A stretch of 64,000 nucleotides of DNA. Origin: Streptomyces sp. SID8374 (GTDB lineage Bacteria; Actinomycetota; Actinomycetes; Streptomycetales; Streptomycetaceae). Under the pieces are notes generated by a model. That model made no database searches and was not told where the DNA came from. It saw only the letters and a program-made list of their open reading frames with translations. The DNA is taken from positions 4,340,001 through 4,404,000 of the forward strand of contig NZ_WWGH01000001.1 in the NCBI RefSeq assembly GCF_009865135.1, read 5' to 3'. Made by a program: the position numbers and the translations under genes. Shown here one piece after another: positions 33,701 to 43,009 of the stretch; the stretch's first letter is position 1, and every line of letters starts with the position of its first letter.

Positions 33701-36157
33701 GTGTCCGACGAGGTACGGGGATGGCTCTCCCCGAAAGCGGTGGCGGCCGAGGCCGGGGTGAGCCAGGAGTTCGACCTCTCCCAGTGCGTGAGGGAGCCGA
33801 TCCACCTGCTCGGCGGCGTCCAGTCGTACGGGGCCCTGGTCGCCGTCCGGCTGCACGACGCCCTGGTGGACACGGTGAGCCGGAACACGGGCGAGGTGCT
33901 GGGCCGGGCGGCCGGCGAGCTGGTGGGGCGGCCGGTCACGGAGCTCATCGGGGACGAGCAGTGGGCGCTGGCGCGGGAGAGCACGGAGGTGGCGGACTTC
34001 GGGGAGGCCTCTCCGGCGGGCCCCGGTGAGGCTTCTTCGGAGGGAGCGCCGCCAGGGGCGCCGGACGGGCCCGCCGCCTCCGGGGTGCTCTCCCTCTCGC
34101 TGGAGCCGGGCGACGGGCAGGCGCGTCCCTTCGACGTGACCGTCCACCGGGTCGCCGAGCTGCTGGTGCTGGAGTTCGAACCACGGGCCGCCGACGGGCC
34201 GTTCGTCTTCCAGAACTTCTATCCCCGGGTGCGCCGCGCCCTGCACCGGCTCCAGGGCGCCGCCGATGTCACCGAGTGCTGTGCGGCCGCCGTACGGGAG
34301 GTCCAGGCGCTCACCGGGTACGACCGGGTGGTGGCGTACCGGTTCGACGGCGCCGACGGACCCGGCCAGGTCATCGCGGAGGCGCGTAACGAGGGGCGGG
34401 AGCCGTGGCTGGGGCTGTGGTTCCCGGCCAGCGACATCCCGCCGCAGGCCCGCCGCCTCTACGCCCGCAACTGGATCCGGGTCATCGGGGACGTGGACGA
34501 CGCGACGGTGGGGCTGCTGCCGGAGGTGCGGGAGGGGACCGGCGAGCCGCTGGACCTGTCGGGGTCGACACTCCGTACGGTCTCCGGCTACCACCTGGAG
34601 TACCTGCGCAACATCGGCGTGGCCTCGTCCATGTCGGTCTCGCTGCTGCACGACGGCGAGCTGTGGGGGCTGATCGCCTGCCACGGTGACGAGCCGCGGC
34701 GGCTGACGCCCGAAGTGCGGGCGGCCTGCGAGTTCTTCGGGATCGCGCTGTCCCTGCAACTGGCGGCCGTCGCCGAGCGCGAGCAGGCCGACGAACTCTC
34801 CGGGTACCGGCGGGTGCTCGCCACGTTGCTGGCCCGGCTCTCCTCCGAGGCGCCGGACGCGTTGATGCGCCCCGGCTCGGGGGTGGCCGGGCTCCTCGAC
34901 GCGGACGGGGCGGTGCTGGTCCGGGGTGGGGAGGTGGTGGCGACGGGGGACCCGCTCCCCGCCGGGCTGCCCGGCCTGCTGGAGCGGCTGGCGGGCGCCG
35001 GTCCGACGGGTGAGGTTCCGGTGGGCGAGGTGTGGAGCAGCGACCGGGTGCCGGAGGCGCTGGGCCTCGAACCGGCGGACGCGGAGGCGCAGGGGGTGCC
35101 CGCGGGCCTGCTCTTCCTCCCCTTCACCCGGGCCGGCGACCTGCTGGCCTGGTGGCGCCGTGAACTGCCCGCGCCCCGGGAGTGGGCGGCCGACCCGGCG
35201 CGGCCGGTGCGGACGGGGCCCGGCGGTGAGCGGCTGACCCCGCGCGGTTCCGCCGCCGTCTACCGGGCGACCGTACGCGGGCGCAGTGCGCCGTGGACTC
35301 CGGCGCAGCGGGTCGTGGCCGGGGAGCTGTGGCGGGAGATGTCGGGGCTGCTGAGCCGGCAGATGGCCGAGCTGGAGGCGCGGAACACCGAACTGGCCCG
35401 GACCAACGAGGACCTGGACTCCTTCGCGCACGCGGCGGCCCACGACCTGAAGGAGCCGTTGCGGGGCATCTCGAACGCGGCCGCCTTCATCGTCGAGGAC
35501 GCCGGTGCCGCACTGGACGCCACCTCGCTGCGCCGCCTGACCACGGTGCGCCGGCTCGCGGAGCGCATGGACGGGCTGCTGGACTCCCTGCTGCACTTCT
35601 CGCGCCTGGGCCAAGTGGGGCTGGAGCGGGAGGAGTTGTCGCTGGACGAGGTGGTGGACGACGCGCTGCTCGTCGCAGGGGGACGGCTGGCGGAGCAGGG
35701 CGTCACGGTGGTCCGCCCGGCCCCCCTGCCCCGGGTGCGCGCGGACCGGGAGCGGCTGCGCGAGGTGCTGGAGAACCTGTTCGTCAACGCGGCCAAGTAC
35801 GCGGCGGACGAGGGGAGCGGGGAGCGGCGGGTCTGGGTGGAGGCGGTTCCGGTGGCGGAGCCGGGCGGGGAGGACGGGCGGGAGGTGACGGCCGTCGTCG
35901 TACGGGACAACGGCATCGGCATCCCGCCGGGCCGGCACGAGGAGGTCCTCCAGCTCTTCCGCCGCCTGCACCGCCGCGAGGAACGGGGCGGCGGCTCGGG
36001 CGTCGGCCTCGCCGTGGTCAAGCGGATCGTGGAACGCCACGGGGGGCGGCTCTGGCTGGAGAGCCCCGCCGCCGCGCCGGACGGCGACCGGGGGCCGGGC
36101 GGTGGCGGGCCGGGGACGGCGGTGTGGTTCACGCTGGGCGGCACGGACACGCCGTAG
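33701..36157 (+). CDS. Bacteriophytochrome histidine kinase
   Basis: 818 residues from a GTG. Order: PAS_2 (about 25-150) with the biliverdin-binding C29 (FDLSQCVREPIH); GAF (about 180-345) with the chromophore motif PASDIP near 243 and the conserved His in SGYHLEYLRNIGV near 296; PHY (about 350-540); HisKA with FAHAAAHDLKEPLRGI, whose His is the phosphorylation site; HATPase with NLFVNAAKYA, DNGIGIP and GGGSGVGLAVV. It should sense red/far-red light through biliverdin and phosphorylate a response regulator; a single-domain regulator is next door at 36227, convergent. No heme oxygenase gene lies in the window. Confidence 0.93.
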   Translation: MSDEVRGWLSPKAVAAEAGVSQEFDLSQCVREPIHLLGGVQSYGALVAVRLHDALVDTVSRNTGEVLGRAAGELVGRPVTELIGDEQWALARESTEVADFGEASPAGPGEASSEGAPPGAPDGPAASGVLSLSLEPGDGQARPFDVTVHRVAELLVLEFEPRAADGPFVFQNFYPRVRRALHRLQGAADVTECCAAAVREVQALTGYDRVVAYRFDGADGPGQVIAEARNEGREPWLGLWFPASDIPPQARRLYARNWIRVIGDVDDATVGLLPEVREGTGEPLDLSGSTLRTVSGYHLEYLRNIGVASSMSVSLLHDGELWGLIACHGDEPRRLTPEVRAACEFFGIALSLQLAAVAEREQADELSGYRRVLATLLARLSSEAPDALMRPGSGVAGLLDADGAVLVRGGEVVATGDPLPAGLPGLLERLAGAGPTGEVPVGEVWSSDRVPEALGLEPADAEAQGVPAGLLFLPFTRAGDLLAWWRRELPAPREWAADPARPVRTGPGGERLTPRGSAAVYRATVRGRSAPWTPAQRVVAGELWREMSGLLSRQMAELEARNTELARTNEDLDSFAHAAAHDLKEPLRGISNAAAFIVEDAGAALDATSLRRLTTVRRLAERMDGLLDSLLHFSRLGQVGLEREELSLDEVVDDALLVAGGRLAEQGVTVVRPAPLPRVRADRERLREVLENLFVNAAKYAADEGSGERRVWVEAVPVAEPGGEDGREVTAVVVRDNGIGIPPGRHEEVLQLFRRLHRREERGGGSGVGLAVVKRIVERHGGRLWLESPAAAPDGDRGPGGGGPGTAVWFTLGGTDTP

Positions 36158-36226
36158 GGCCTGGGGCGGCTGGGCCTGGGCTTCGGCCTTCTGCGGCCTG
36201 CGGCTTCCGCTTTTCGCGGCCTACGC

Positions 36227-36634
36227 CTACGCCTTCTGCGCCATCCAGAAGTCGACGGCGCCCCGCAACACCGTCTGGAACAGCTCGAAGTTGACGGGCT
36301 TGTAGATGTAGCTGTCCGCGCCTGCCGCGTAGCACGCGTCCTCCTCCGCCGAGGAGGTCGACGAGGTGAAGACCACCACGGTCAGGGACCCGCACTCCGG
36401 GTGCGCGCGCAGCTCGGACAGGAGCGTCAGCCCGTTCGTGCCCGGCATGTTGAGGTCCAGCAGCACCAGGTCGGGCGTGGCGGCGGCGGGGTCCAGGAGG
36501 CGGGGCACGACGGCGTCGCTGCGCGGGGCGAACTCCACGTTCAGGGAGGGGTGGGAGCGGGACAGTGCGCGCTGGATGGCCTCGGTGTCCTCCTCCGAGT
36601 CCTCCACGACGAGGATCAGGCCGTCGCTCTTCAT
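36227..36634 (-). CDS. Single-domain response regulator (Rcp1-like)
   Basis: 135 residues and only a receiver domain. Acidic pocket E11-D12, phosphoacceptor D60 in LVLLDLNMPG, T90/S91 and K112 (YIYKPVNF). The VNF after the conserved Lys-Pro and the absence of an output domain match the regulators paired with phytochrome kinases. It is downstream of the SpoIIE-phosphatase gene (52-bp gap, same strand) and convergent with the phytochrome gene 70 bp away. Confidence 0.93.
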   Translation of the reverse strand: MKSDGLILVVEDSEEDTEAIQRALSRSHPSLNVEFAPRSDAVVPRLLDPAAATPDLVLLDLNMPGTNGLTLLSELRAHPECGSLTVVVFTSSTSSAEEDACYAAGADSYIYKPVNFELFQTVLRGAVDFWMAQKA

Positions 36635-36686
36635 CGGGGCCTCGCCTGTTCGCCGGTCCGGGTGCGCATCCCGGTTCGGATGGTCA

Positions 36687-38552
36687 TCACAGTGCCGCCT
36701 GTTCGAGCCGGGGGTCGTGGGGGAGCAGGCCGGCGCCCGGCGGAACGCCGGTCCAGCGGGCCACGAGCAGGGCGATGTCGTCCTGTCCGGAGTCGCGGAA
36801 CAGCTCGGCCTGCTGGGCCAGGCTCTCCGCGATGTGCGCGGCGTCGCGGCCGCGCAGGGCGGCGAGCCGCGCGGGCAGGACGCTCTCGAAGAACGTGCCG
36901 CCGGCCTCCCGCGACTCGGTGAGTCCGTCGGTGAACAGCACCAGGGTGTCGTCGGGGCCGAGCCGCTCCTCGTGGCTGTCGTACGAGACGTGGTCCAGGA
37001 CGCCGAGGAGGAGCCCGCCGGAGAGCACCTCGGAGACCGTGCCGTCGCTGCGGAGCACCAGGGGCGGGGGGTGCCCCGCGCTGCACGTGCTGAGCAGGGC
37101 CGTGCCGTCGGCCTGGGGCGTCAGCGTGGCGACGACCGCGGTGAGGAAGCGGCTCGCCCGCTCCTGGCGCAGGGCCCGGTTGAGCCGGCTGAGGGCGGTG
37201 CCCGGGTCGGTGCCCTCCTCCAGCAGGGTGCGCAGGGTGTGGCGGGCCAGGCCGGTGAGGGCCGCTGCCTCCGCGCCGCGTCCGCAGACGTCGCCGATGA
37301 GCAGGGCGATGGAGCCGTCGGGCCGGGGTACGGCGTCGTAGAAGTCGCCGCCCACGTCCAGCATCGGGTCGCCGACCGCGTAGCTGGCCGACAGGTCCCA
37401 CTGGTCGGTGACCGGGAGCTGCGAGGGGAGCAGGTGCTCCTGGAGCGAGAGGACGGCGTGCCGTCGGAGCTCGTAGAGGAGGGCGTTGTCGATGGGGAGC
37501 GCGGCGCGGGTGGCGAGGCTGCGCAGGAAGGCGCTGTCCGGCAGCCGGGCCTCGGGCCGCTGGTAGACGAAGGTGATGCTGCCGACGACGCGGCCCCGGG
37601 CACGGAGGGTGCTGATGCTGACGACGGTGGGGTGGCGGCTGTCGCCGGCCGCCGCTCGGGAGGGTGTTGTTCCGGCGGGTCCGGCGTCCGAGGCGGATGA
37701 ACCGGGTGCCCCGCCCGCCCCGCCCGCGTCGGCGAAGGGCGAGCCGTCGAGTGTGGCGCCGCTCAGGAACAGCGTGTCCTCGTCCTCGCCCCGGCGCGCG
37801 AGCAGCGCCGCCAGCCACGGGTCGTGGCGGCCGGCCTCCTCCAGTGCGCGCTGCTGCTGGACGGCGACGTGCGTGGCGGCGACGAACTCCGGCCCTTCGC
37901 TGCGCAGCAGATGGACGAGAGCCCCGTCGGCGACGGCCGGGACGGCGATCCGGGCCACCCGTCGCAGGGTGTCCTCCACGTCGAGGGACGAGTCCATCTG
38001 GAGCGAGGCCTCGGCGAGCAGCGCGTCGTCCGAGGCCCGACGGGCTTCACGGCCGCGCTGGAGGATGCCCGTGTGGCAGGCGACGATGACGTCCACGGCC
38101 TGGGTGAGACGGCTCTCGACGACCGCCGGGTCCGCCGAGCCGTCCACGGCGAGGGCGAGCGCCGCCCAGCCGCGCTGGTCCAGCCGGAACGTGCAGGCCA
38201 CCACGGAAGCCCCCGGCACCTGCCGCAGGAACGCCGCCTCCGGCCACACCGAGTCGTCCAGCCCGTCCACGGCGAACCGGGTCACCACGGGCTCGCCGCC
38301 CGGCTCCCGTACGGCCGCCCCCGGCATCGACCGGGTGGTCGCGACGATCACCGGGGCGTCGCTCCCGGCGCTCAGGGCGCGCATGTACCGCAGGACCTGC
38401 TTCTCGTCCCACCGCGTGCCCACCACGAGGTGGACCCCCGGGGTGGCGAGGAGCGGCGCGTAGACGTCGTCCGCGAGCGCCGCGACCTCCTCGGCCCGCG
38501 AAGCGGCCTGCCAGAGCCGGTGCAGCGCACTGGACCAGGTGTCGTCGACCAT
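36687..38552 (-). CDS. SpoIIE-type PP2C phosphatase with GAF sensor
   Basis: 621 residues from the ATG at 38552 (GGAGGG upstream). The N-terminal part (about 1-180) resembles the sensory domain of the DICT/GAF type; a GAF-like domain spans about 185-375 with a low-complexity Gly/Ala/Ser insert. The PP2C domain (about 385-600) has VGGDFYDAVPRPDGSIALL, IGDVCGRGAEAAALTG, SAGHPPPLVL and FTDGLTESR, so the metal ligands are kept. Such enzymes dephosphorylate anti-anti-sigma proteins. Being the first gene of a two-gene unit with the phytochrome-type regulator, it may be the output of light signalling. Confidence 0.9.
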   Translation of the reverse strand: MVDDTWSSALHRLWQAASRAEEVAALADDVYAPLLATPGVHLVVGTRWDEKQVLRYMRALSAGSDAPVIVATTRSMPGAAVREPGGEPVVTRFAVDGLDDSVWPEAAFLRQVPGASVVACTFRLDQRGWAALALAVDGSADPAVVESRLTQAVDVIVACHTGILQRGREARRASDDALLAEASLQMDSSLDVEDTLRRVARIAVPAVADGALVHLLRSEGPEFVAATHVAVQQQRALEEAGRHDPWLAALLARRGEDEDTLFLSGATLDGSPFADAGGAGGAPGSSASDAGPAGTTPSRAAAGDSRHPTVVSISTLRARGRVVGSITFVYQRPEARLPDSAFLRSLATRAALPIDNALLYELRRHAVLSLQEHLLPSQLPVTDQWDLSASYAVGDPMLDVGGDFYDAVPRPDGSIALLIGDVCGRGAEAAALTGLARHTLRTLLEEGTDPGTALSRLNRALRQERASRFLTAVVATLTPQADGTALLSTCSAGHPPPLVLRSDGTVSEVLSGGLLLGVLDHVSYDSHEERLGPDDTLVLFTDGLTESREAGGTFFESVLPARLAALRGRDAAHIAESLAQQAELFRDSGQDDIALLVARWTGVPPGAGLLPHDPRLEQAAL

Positions 38553-38790
38553 GCCCCGCCCTCCGGTTCCGTCCTGCTCGTCTCCCGCCACTTCTCCTGT
38601 ACGCGGCTGACTCTCCGGTACTCGGCCAGTATGACCGGAGGGCCGGAATTCATGCCGTGGGAGACGCCACGGGCGGGCGGGCTGTCCTGTGCGCGGCCGC
38701 TCGTTCGTGGGACGCTGGGAGAAACGGGCGTACGGCCGCGAAGCCTCCGATCTAGTTTTCTCGGCGAGGCCACTGAAGAAGGGACACGCG

Positions 38791-39408
38791 ATGACCGCAG
38801 CGTTCGTCGAGAACAGTCACGCACCGAGTGCGCACGCGTGGGACTACCTGCTCCAGACATGGCGAGAACTGGACGTGCCTGAGGGATGGCGCGCCGAGAT
38901 CGACGAGGGGCAGATCGTCTTGGTACCACCGCCGCACGCGCACCACAACGGGATCGCTGCGAGGGTGCAGCGCAGGCTCTACGCGACGTTGCCCGACGAC
39001 CTGGAGATCTACCAGACGCTGGGCGTCCACGTGGCGCCGTTGGGAAAGCTCTACGTCCCCGATCTGGTGGTCATGCCGAGGGAGCTGATCGCCGCGGCCG
39101 ACCCGGAGACCAGTGATCCGCTCGACGCCGCCGAGGCGCTGCTCGTCGTCGAGATCACGTCGAAGGGCAACGCGCGGGAGGACCGGACCAAGAAGTACCG
39201 CGCCTATGCGCGTGCGGGCGTCCCGATGTACCTGCTGATCGACCGCTTCGACACCCGGGGGGCCATGTCCACGCTGTTCACGGAGCCGAACGACGACGGC
39301 ACGTTCAAGCAGGTGGAGGCGGTGCCGTTCGGTAAGCCGCTGATCCTTCCGGCGCCCTTCGACGTGTCGATCCCGACGGATGAGTTCCCGGGAGCTGTAG
39401 CCCCGTAG
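38791..39408 (+). CDS. Uma2-family PD-(D/E)xK protein (intact)
   Basis: 205 residues from the ATG at 38791. Full family architecture: WRAEIDEGQIVLVPPP, the PD of LYVPDLVVMPRE, LLVVEITSKGNAREDRTKKY with the catalytic Glu and Lys, and GVPMYLLIDRFD. Uma2 proteins are nuclease-fold proteins very abundant in actinomycetes and cyanobacteria; their role is not settled. It serves as a reference for the deleted copy at 1426-1806. Stand-alone, followed by a terminator. Confidence 0.9.
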   Translation: MTAAFVENSHAPSAHAWDYLLQTWRELDVPEGWRAEIDEGQIVLVPPPHAHHNGIAARVQRRLYATLPDDLEIYQTLGVHVAPLGKLYVPDLVVMPRELIAAADPETSDPLDAAEALLVVEITSKGNAREDRTKKYRAYARAGVPMYLLIDRFDTRGAMSTLFTEPNDDGTFKQVEAVPFGKPLILPAPFDVSIPTDEFPGAVAP

Positions 39409-39432
39409 GCGTACGGGCCCCGCTTCCTGCCC

Positions 39433-39458
39433 CTTCCCGCGGGCCAACCCGCGGGAAG
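39433..39458. terminator. Perfect hairpin between convergent genes
   Basis: CTTCCCGCGGG and CCCGCGGGAAG form an 11-bp stem with a CCAA loop. Confidence 0.85.
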
Positions 39459-39507
39459 CGTCCCCGGCCCTGCACCGACGACGACCCCGGCCGCCGTCGC
39501 CCCTGCT

Positions 39508-40137
39508 CTAAGGGGCGGTCGGGCGGGTCACCACCTTGATGTTGAAGGTGTGCGACCCCACCCCGCCCGCGATTCCCATGAAGAGGAACGCGAAGTGCTC
39601 CTGGCCGCGTGCGGTGGTGATCCCGCCGATGTCCAGCTGGGAGGAGGGAGGCCAGCCGAGGTCGGTGAGGAGGCGGCCGGTGGTCCGCTTGGCCTCGGCG
39701 TCGTCACCGGAGAGGAAGACGGTGCCGGGCTCGGTCAGATCACCCGGGGCGGTCATGGTGGTGGAGTCCATCGTGCAGAGCGTCTTGACGACGGGGGTGA
39801 GGGGGAAGGCCTCCTGGATCAGCTCGCCCAGGCTGCTGTTGGGGTGGGTGAGCCGGGTGAAGTCGTCGGAGAGGCCGACCCCGACGTCGATCAGCGGGGT
39901 CCCGGCCAGCGTGGGAGCCCCGATGGAGTGCAGCAGCTCCACGGAGACACCTCCCGGCGTGGCATTGACCAGCACCTCCGCGTGCGCGGCCGTCTCGTCG
40001 AGGGTGGCGACGGGGAGACCGAGGCCGGTGCGCTCCTCCGGGTGGCGCGAGCCGAGGAGGATGTCGTGCCCTGCGGCGCGCCAGCCGTGGGCCAGGGCGC
40101 GGGCGACATTTCCGGTGCCGAGCAGTCCTATACGCAT
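39508..40137 (-). CDS. NAD(P)-binding reductase, F420-dependent NADP reductase-like (second copy)
   Basis: 209 residues. N-terminal RIGLLGTGNVARALAHGW, VLVNATPGGVSVELL, TPVVKTLCTMDSTTM and FLSGDDAEAKR follow the same plan as the protein at 15982-16626, but identity looks modest. A monocistronic gene by position. Substrate unknown; this family includes the F420H2:NADP oxidoreductase, but many relatives use only NADP. Confidence 0.82.
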   Translation of the reverse strand: MRIGLLGTGNVARALAHGWRAAGHDILLGSRHPEERTGLGLPVATLDETAAHAEVLVNATPGGVSVELLHSIGAPTLAGTPLIDVGVGLSDDFTRLTHPNSSLGELIQEAFPLTPVVKTLCTMDSTTMTAPGDLTEPGTVFLSGDDAEAKRTTGRLLTDLGWPPSSQLDIGGITTARGQEHFAFLFMGIAGGVGSHTFNIKVVTRPTAP

Positions 40138-40330
40138 GGGGCGACGCTAACCAGCGGGGGCGGCGCGGCGGATCGGGCGGGAGACGGGGGCGGGGCGGGA
40201 CCTGAGGCTTAGTTCTCGAGGGGCTGCCACCCGAAGGCCTCGGGGTGCCGCGACCCGAAGTTCTCAGGGGGCCGGGCCTCGGGGGTCTCCCCGTTCGGGC
40301 CCGGCCCGCCCCCGGGCCGCCCCCCTGTCG

Positions 40331-41899
40331 TCAGACCCCCGCCGGGGCCTTCTCCGGAGAGCCGGGGTCCGTGGAGCCGGGGTCCCCGGGGCCCGGCGCG
40401 CCCGGTGCCGTGGGGTGGTGCGGGCCGCCCGTTGCCGCGACTGTGGACGGGGTCGGGTCCTGGGAGACGTTGAACTCCGTCAGCAGGTCCTTGCTGAAGC
40501 CGAAGAAGTACGTGGCCAGGAAGCCCGCGACGTAGCCGGCCAGCAGGCCGGCCCCGTAGATCGCGATCGTCGTGCCCAGGCCGTGGTTGCCGTCCAGGAG
40601 CGGGAACAGGGCCCAGCCGGACGGGCCGATGGCGGTGGAGCCGACCGTGTCGCCGAGCTGGTTGAACAGGCCGACCACGCCGCCGCCGAACGCGCCGCCC
40701 ACGCACGCCGTGATGAACGGGCGGCCCAGCGGCAGCGAGACGCCGTAGATCAGGGGTTCGCCGACGCCCAGCAGGCCCGCCGGGAGCGCGGACTTGATGG
40801 TGCGGCGGATCGACTCGTTGCGGGGGAGGCGGAAGTAGACGGCCATCGCCGCGCCGACCTGGCCGGCGCCCGCCATCGCGAGGATCGGGAGCAGGACCGT
40901 GAAGCCCTGCTGTTCGATGAGCGTCGTGTGGATCGGGATCAGCGCCTGGTGCAGGCCCAGCATCACCAGGGGCAGGAACAGGCCGCCGAGGACGAAGCCC
41001 GCGCCCGCGCCGCCGTTGGAGAGCAGCCAGTCCGCGAACGTGCCGATCGCGGAGGACACCTCGCCCGCCACGTACATCAGGCCGAAGATCGTCACCAGGC
41101 CGGAGATCAGCACCGTCAGCGTCGGCGTGACCAGGACGTCCAGCGCCTCCGGCACCCAGCGGCGGCACCACTTCTCCACGTACACCGCGAGGACCGCCGC
41201 GCCCAGTGCGCCCAGTACCCCTCCCTGGCCGGGTGCGAGCGTCTGGCCGAACGCGTCGATGTTCGCGACGCCCGGGAAGACGATGATCGCCGCCACCGCA
41301 CCGCCCAGGATCGGCGTACCGCCGAACTCCTTCGCCGTGTTGTAGCCCACGAACACCGCGATCAGCGCCATGAAGCCGGACGCCATCGCCGCCAGCGCGG
41401 GCGTCACGGCGGGCAGCCACCCCAGGTTGACCAGCAGTCCGTTGAGGCCCGCGATGATGCCGCAGCCGATGAGGGCCGGGATCAGCGGCACGAAGATGTT
41501 GGCGATGCGGCGCAGGAACAGCTTGAAGGGGGTGGCGTTCTTCGTCTTCTGCTGTGCCTTGATCGCCGCGCCCTGTGCCGCCAGTTCGTCGGCGGAGACG
41601 GCCGGGGCAGGCTCACCCGGAGCCGGGGTGCTCTCGCTGCCCTCCGCCACCAGCCGCTCGAACTCCGGCGTGACCCGGGCGACCGTGCCCGGGCCCAGCA
41701 CGATCTGGTACGTCTCGTCCTCGACCACGCCCATCACGGCGGGCAGGGCCTTGAGCGCCTCGTCGTCGACGAGGGAGCGGTCGTGCAGACCGAGGCGGAG
41801 CCGGGTCATGCAGTGGGCGATGGAGCTGACGTTCGCCGCGCCGCCGACGAGCGGGAGGATCGCGGCGGCGGTGGCGCGGTTCTTGTCTTCTGTGGCCAT
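40331..41899 (-). CDS. PTS EIIBC permease, MurNAc type by context
   Basis: 522 residues. EIIB domain at 1-90 with phosphocysteine C30 in HCMTRLRL; a linker (AAIKAQQKTKNATPFKLFLR); then EIIC from about 110 to 480 with ten or so membrane helices and the conserved GVGEPLIYGVSLP. The C-terminal 35 residues are Pro/Gly-rich and disordered. It imports and phosphorylates a sugar using EIIA and HPr encoded elsewhere. It follows murQ by 86 bp in the same direction, so N-acetylmuramic acid is the likely substrate (murP role). The upstream 110 bp are partly low complexity. Confidence 0.9.
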   Translation of the reverse strand: MATEDKNRATAAAILPLVGGAANVSSIAHCMTRLRLGLHDRSLVDDEALKALPAVMGVVEDETYQIVLGPGTVARVTPEFERLVAEGSESTPAPGEPAPAVSADELAAQGAAIKAQQKTKNATPFKLFLRRIANIFVPLIPALIGCGIIAGLNGLLVNLGWLPAVTPALAAMASGFMALIAVFVGYNTAKEFGGTPILGGAVAAIIVFPGVANIDAFGQTLAPGQGGVLGALGAAVLAVYVEKWCRRWVPEALDVLVTPTLTVLISGLVTIFGLMYVAGEVSSAIGTFADWLLSNGGAGAGFVLGGLFLPLVMLGLHQALIPIHTTLIEQQGFTVLLPILAMAGAGQVGAAMAVYFRLPRNESIRRTIKSALPAGLLGVGEPLIYGVSLPLGRPFITACVGGAFGGGVVGLFNQLGDTVGSTAIGPSGWALFPLLDGNHGLGTTIAIYGAGLLAGYVAGFLATYFFGFSKDLLTEFNVSQDPTPSTVAATGGPHHPTAPGAPGPGDPGSTDPGSPEKAPAGV

Positions 41900-41985
41900 G
41901 GTGCTCGTGCCTTGCTGTGCGGGGGTGTGGTGCCCGGGGGTGCTCAGGGTCGCCCGGAGGCGCCCAAGGGCGGGCCCAGGGTGGG

Positions 41986-42945
41986 TCAGGTGGTGCGTAC
42001 GGCCGCGAGGGCGGCGCGGAGGTGGCCGTCGGACTCGGTCAGGAGCCGGGCGGCGGTGGGGCCGTCGACCCCGCCGAGGATGGTGAGGATCGCGTTCTTG
42101 ACCTCGCCGTCGGTGGCGGCGAGCGCGGCCTCGATCTCGGCGTCGGACGCGCCGGTGGCGAGGGAGACGATGTGCCGGGAGCGGGCCCGCAGCTTCTCGT
42201 TGGAGGCGCGGACGTCGACCATGAGGTTCCCGTACGTCTTGCCGAGCCGGATCATCGTGATCGTCGAGATCATGTTGAGCACGAGCTTCTGGGCCGTGCC
42301 CGCCTTCAGCCGGGTCGACCCGGTGAGCAGCTCGGGGCCGGTGACGATCTCCAGGCCGTGCTCGGCCGCGGCGGCGAGCGCCGAGTCCGCGTTGCAGGAG
42401 AGCCCGACGGTCAGGGCGCCCTGCGCGCGGGCGTGCTCCACCGCGCCGATCGCGTACGGCGTGCGGCCGGAGGCGGAGATCCCGACCACCGTGTCGTCCG
42501 CCGTCAGCTTCAGCGCGTCCAGGTCGGCGGCGGCCAGCTCCTTGCTGTCCTCGGCTCCCTCGACGGCCTTCACCATCGCGGACGGGCCGCCCGCGATCAG
42601 GCCGACGACCTCGGCCGGGTCGGTGTTGAAGGTGGGCGGGCACTCGCTGGCGTCCAGCACCCCGAGGCGGCCCGCGGTGCCCGCGCCCGCGTAGATCAGC
42701 CGGCCGCCACGGGCCATGCGCTCGGCGGCGGCGTCGATCGCGGCGGAGATCTGCGGCAGCCGCTCGGCGACGGCGGTGGGGACGGTGGCGTCCTCGCCGT
42801 TCATGATCCGCGCGATCTCCGCCGTGGGCAGCCGGTCGATCTCGGCGAACTCGGGGCGGAAGGCCTCGGTGGTGAGCGTGGCCAGCTGGGCGCGGAGCTC
42901 GCCGTAGCTGTCGGTGGTGCCGGAGGCGTCGGTGGTGGAGGTCAT
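41986..42945 (-). CDS. murQ: N-acetylmuramic acid 6-phosphate etherase
   Basis: 319 residues. Cleaves the lactyl ether of MurNAc-6-P to give GlcNAc-6-P and D-lactate in the cytoplasm. SIS fold with the family signatures GRLIYAGAGTAGRLGVLDASE, AVEGAEDSKELAAADLD, VVGISASGRTPYAIGAVE and GSTRLKAGTAQKLVLNMIST. Length equals that of characterised MurQ (about 300). Between the murR-like regulator (64-bp gap) and the PTS permease, it forms a murein-recycling operon. Confidence 0.95.
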   Translation of the reverse strand: MTSTTDASGTTDSYGELRAQLATLTTEAFRPEFAEIDRLPTAEIARIMNGEDATVPTAVAERLPQISAAIDAAAERMARGGRLIYAGAGTAGRLGVLDASECPPTFNTDPAEVVGLIAGGPSAMVKAVEGAEDSKELAAADLDALKLTADDTVVGISASGRTPYAIGAVEHARAQGALTVGLSCNADSALAAAAEHGLEIVTGPELLTGSTRLKAGTAQKLVLNMISTITMIRLGKTYGNLMVDVRASNEKLRARSRHIVSLATGASDAEIEAALAATDGEVKNAILTILGGVDGPTAARLLTESDGHLRAALAAVRTT

Positions 42946-43009
42946 GGAGGGCGGCTCTGCTTTCTCGTTCTCGTACGCGTACGGGCGGTGCGGGGGGTGA
43001 GGGGTGAGG

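Noticed and set aside
36158..36226. Repeat or terminator after the phytochrome gene
   Set aside because: The stretch is rich in GGCCT and CTGCGG strings, but no clear unit or stable stem stands out.
40209..41420. A 403-codon minus-strand frame over the PTS gene end
   Set aside because: It overlaps the clear EIIC domain in another frame and has shadow composition. The stretch 40209-40330 is treated as non-coding; it contains a loose 24-bp repeat only.
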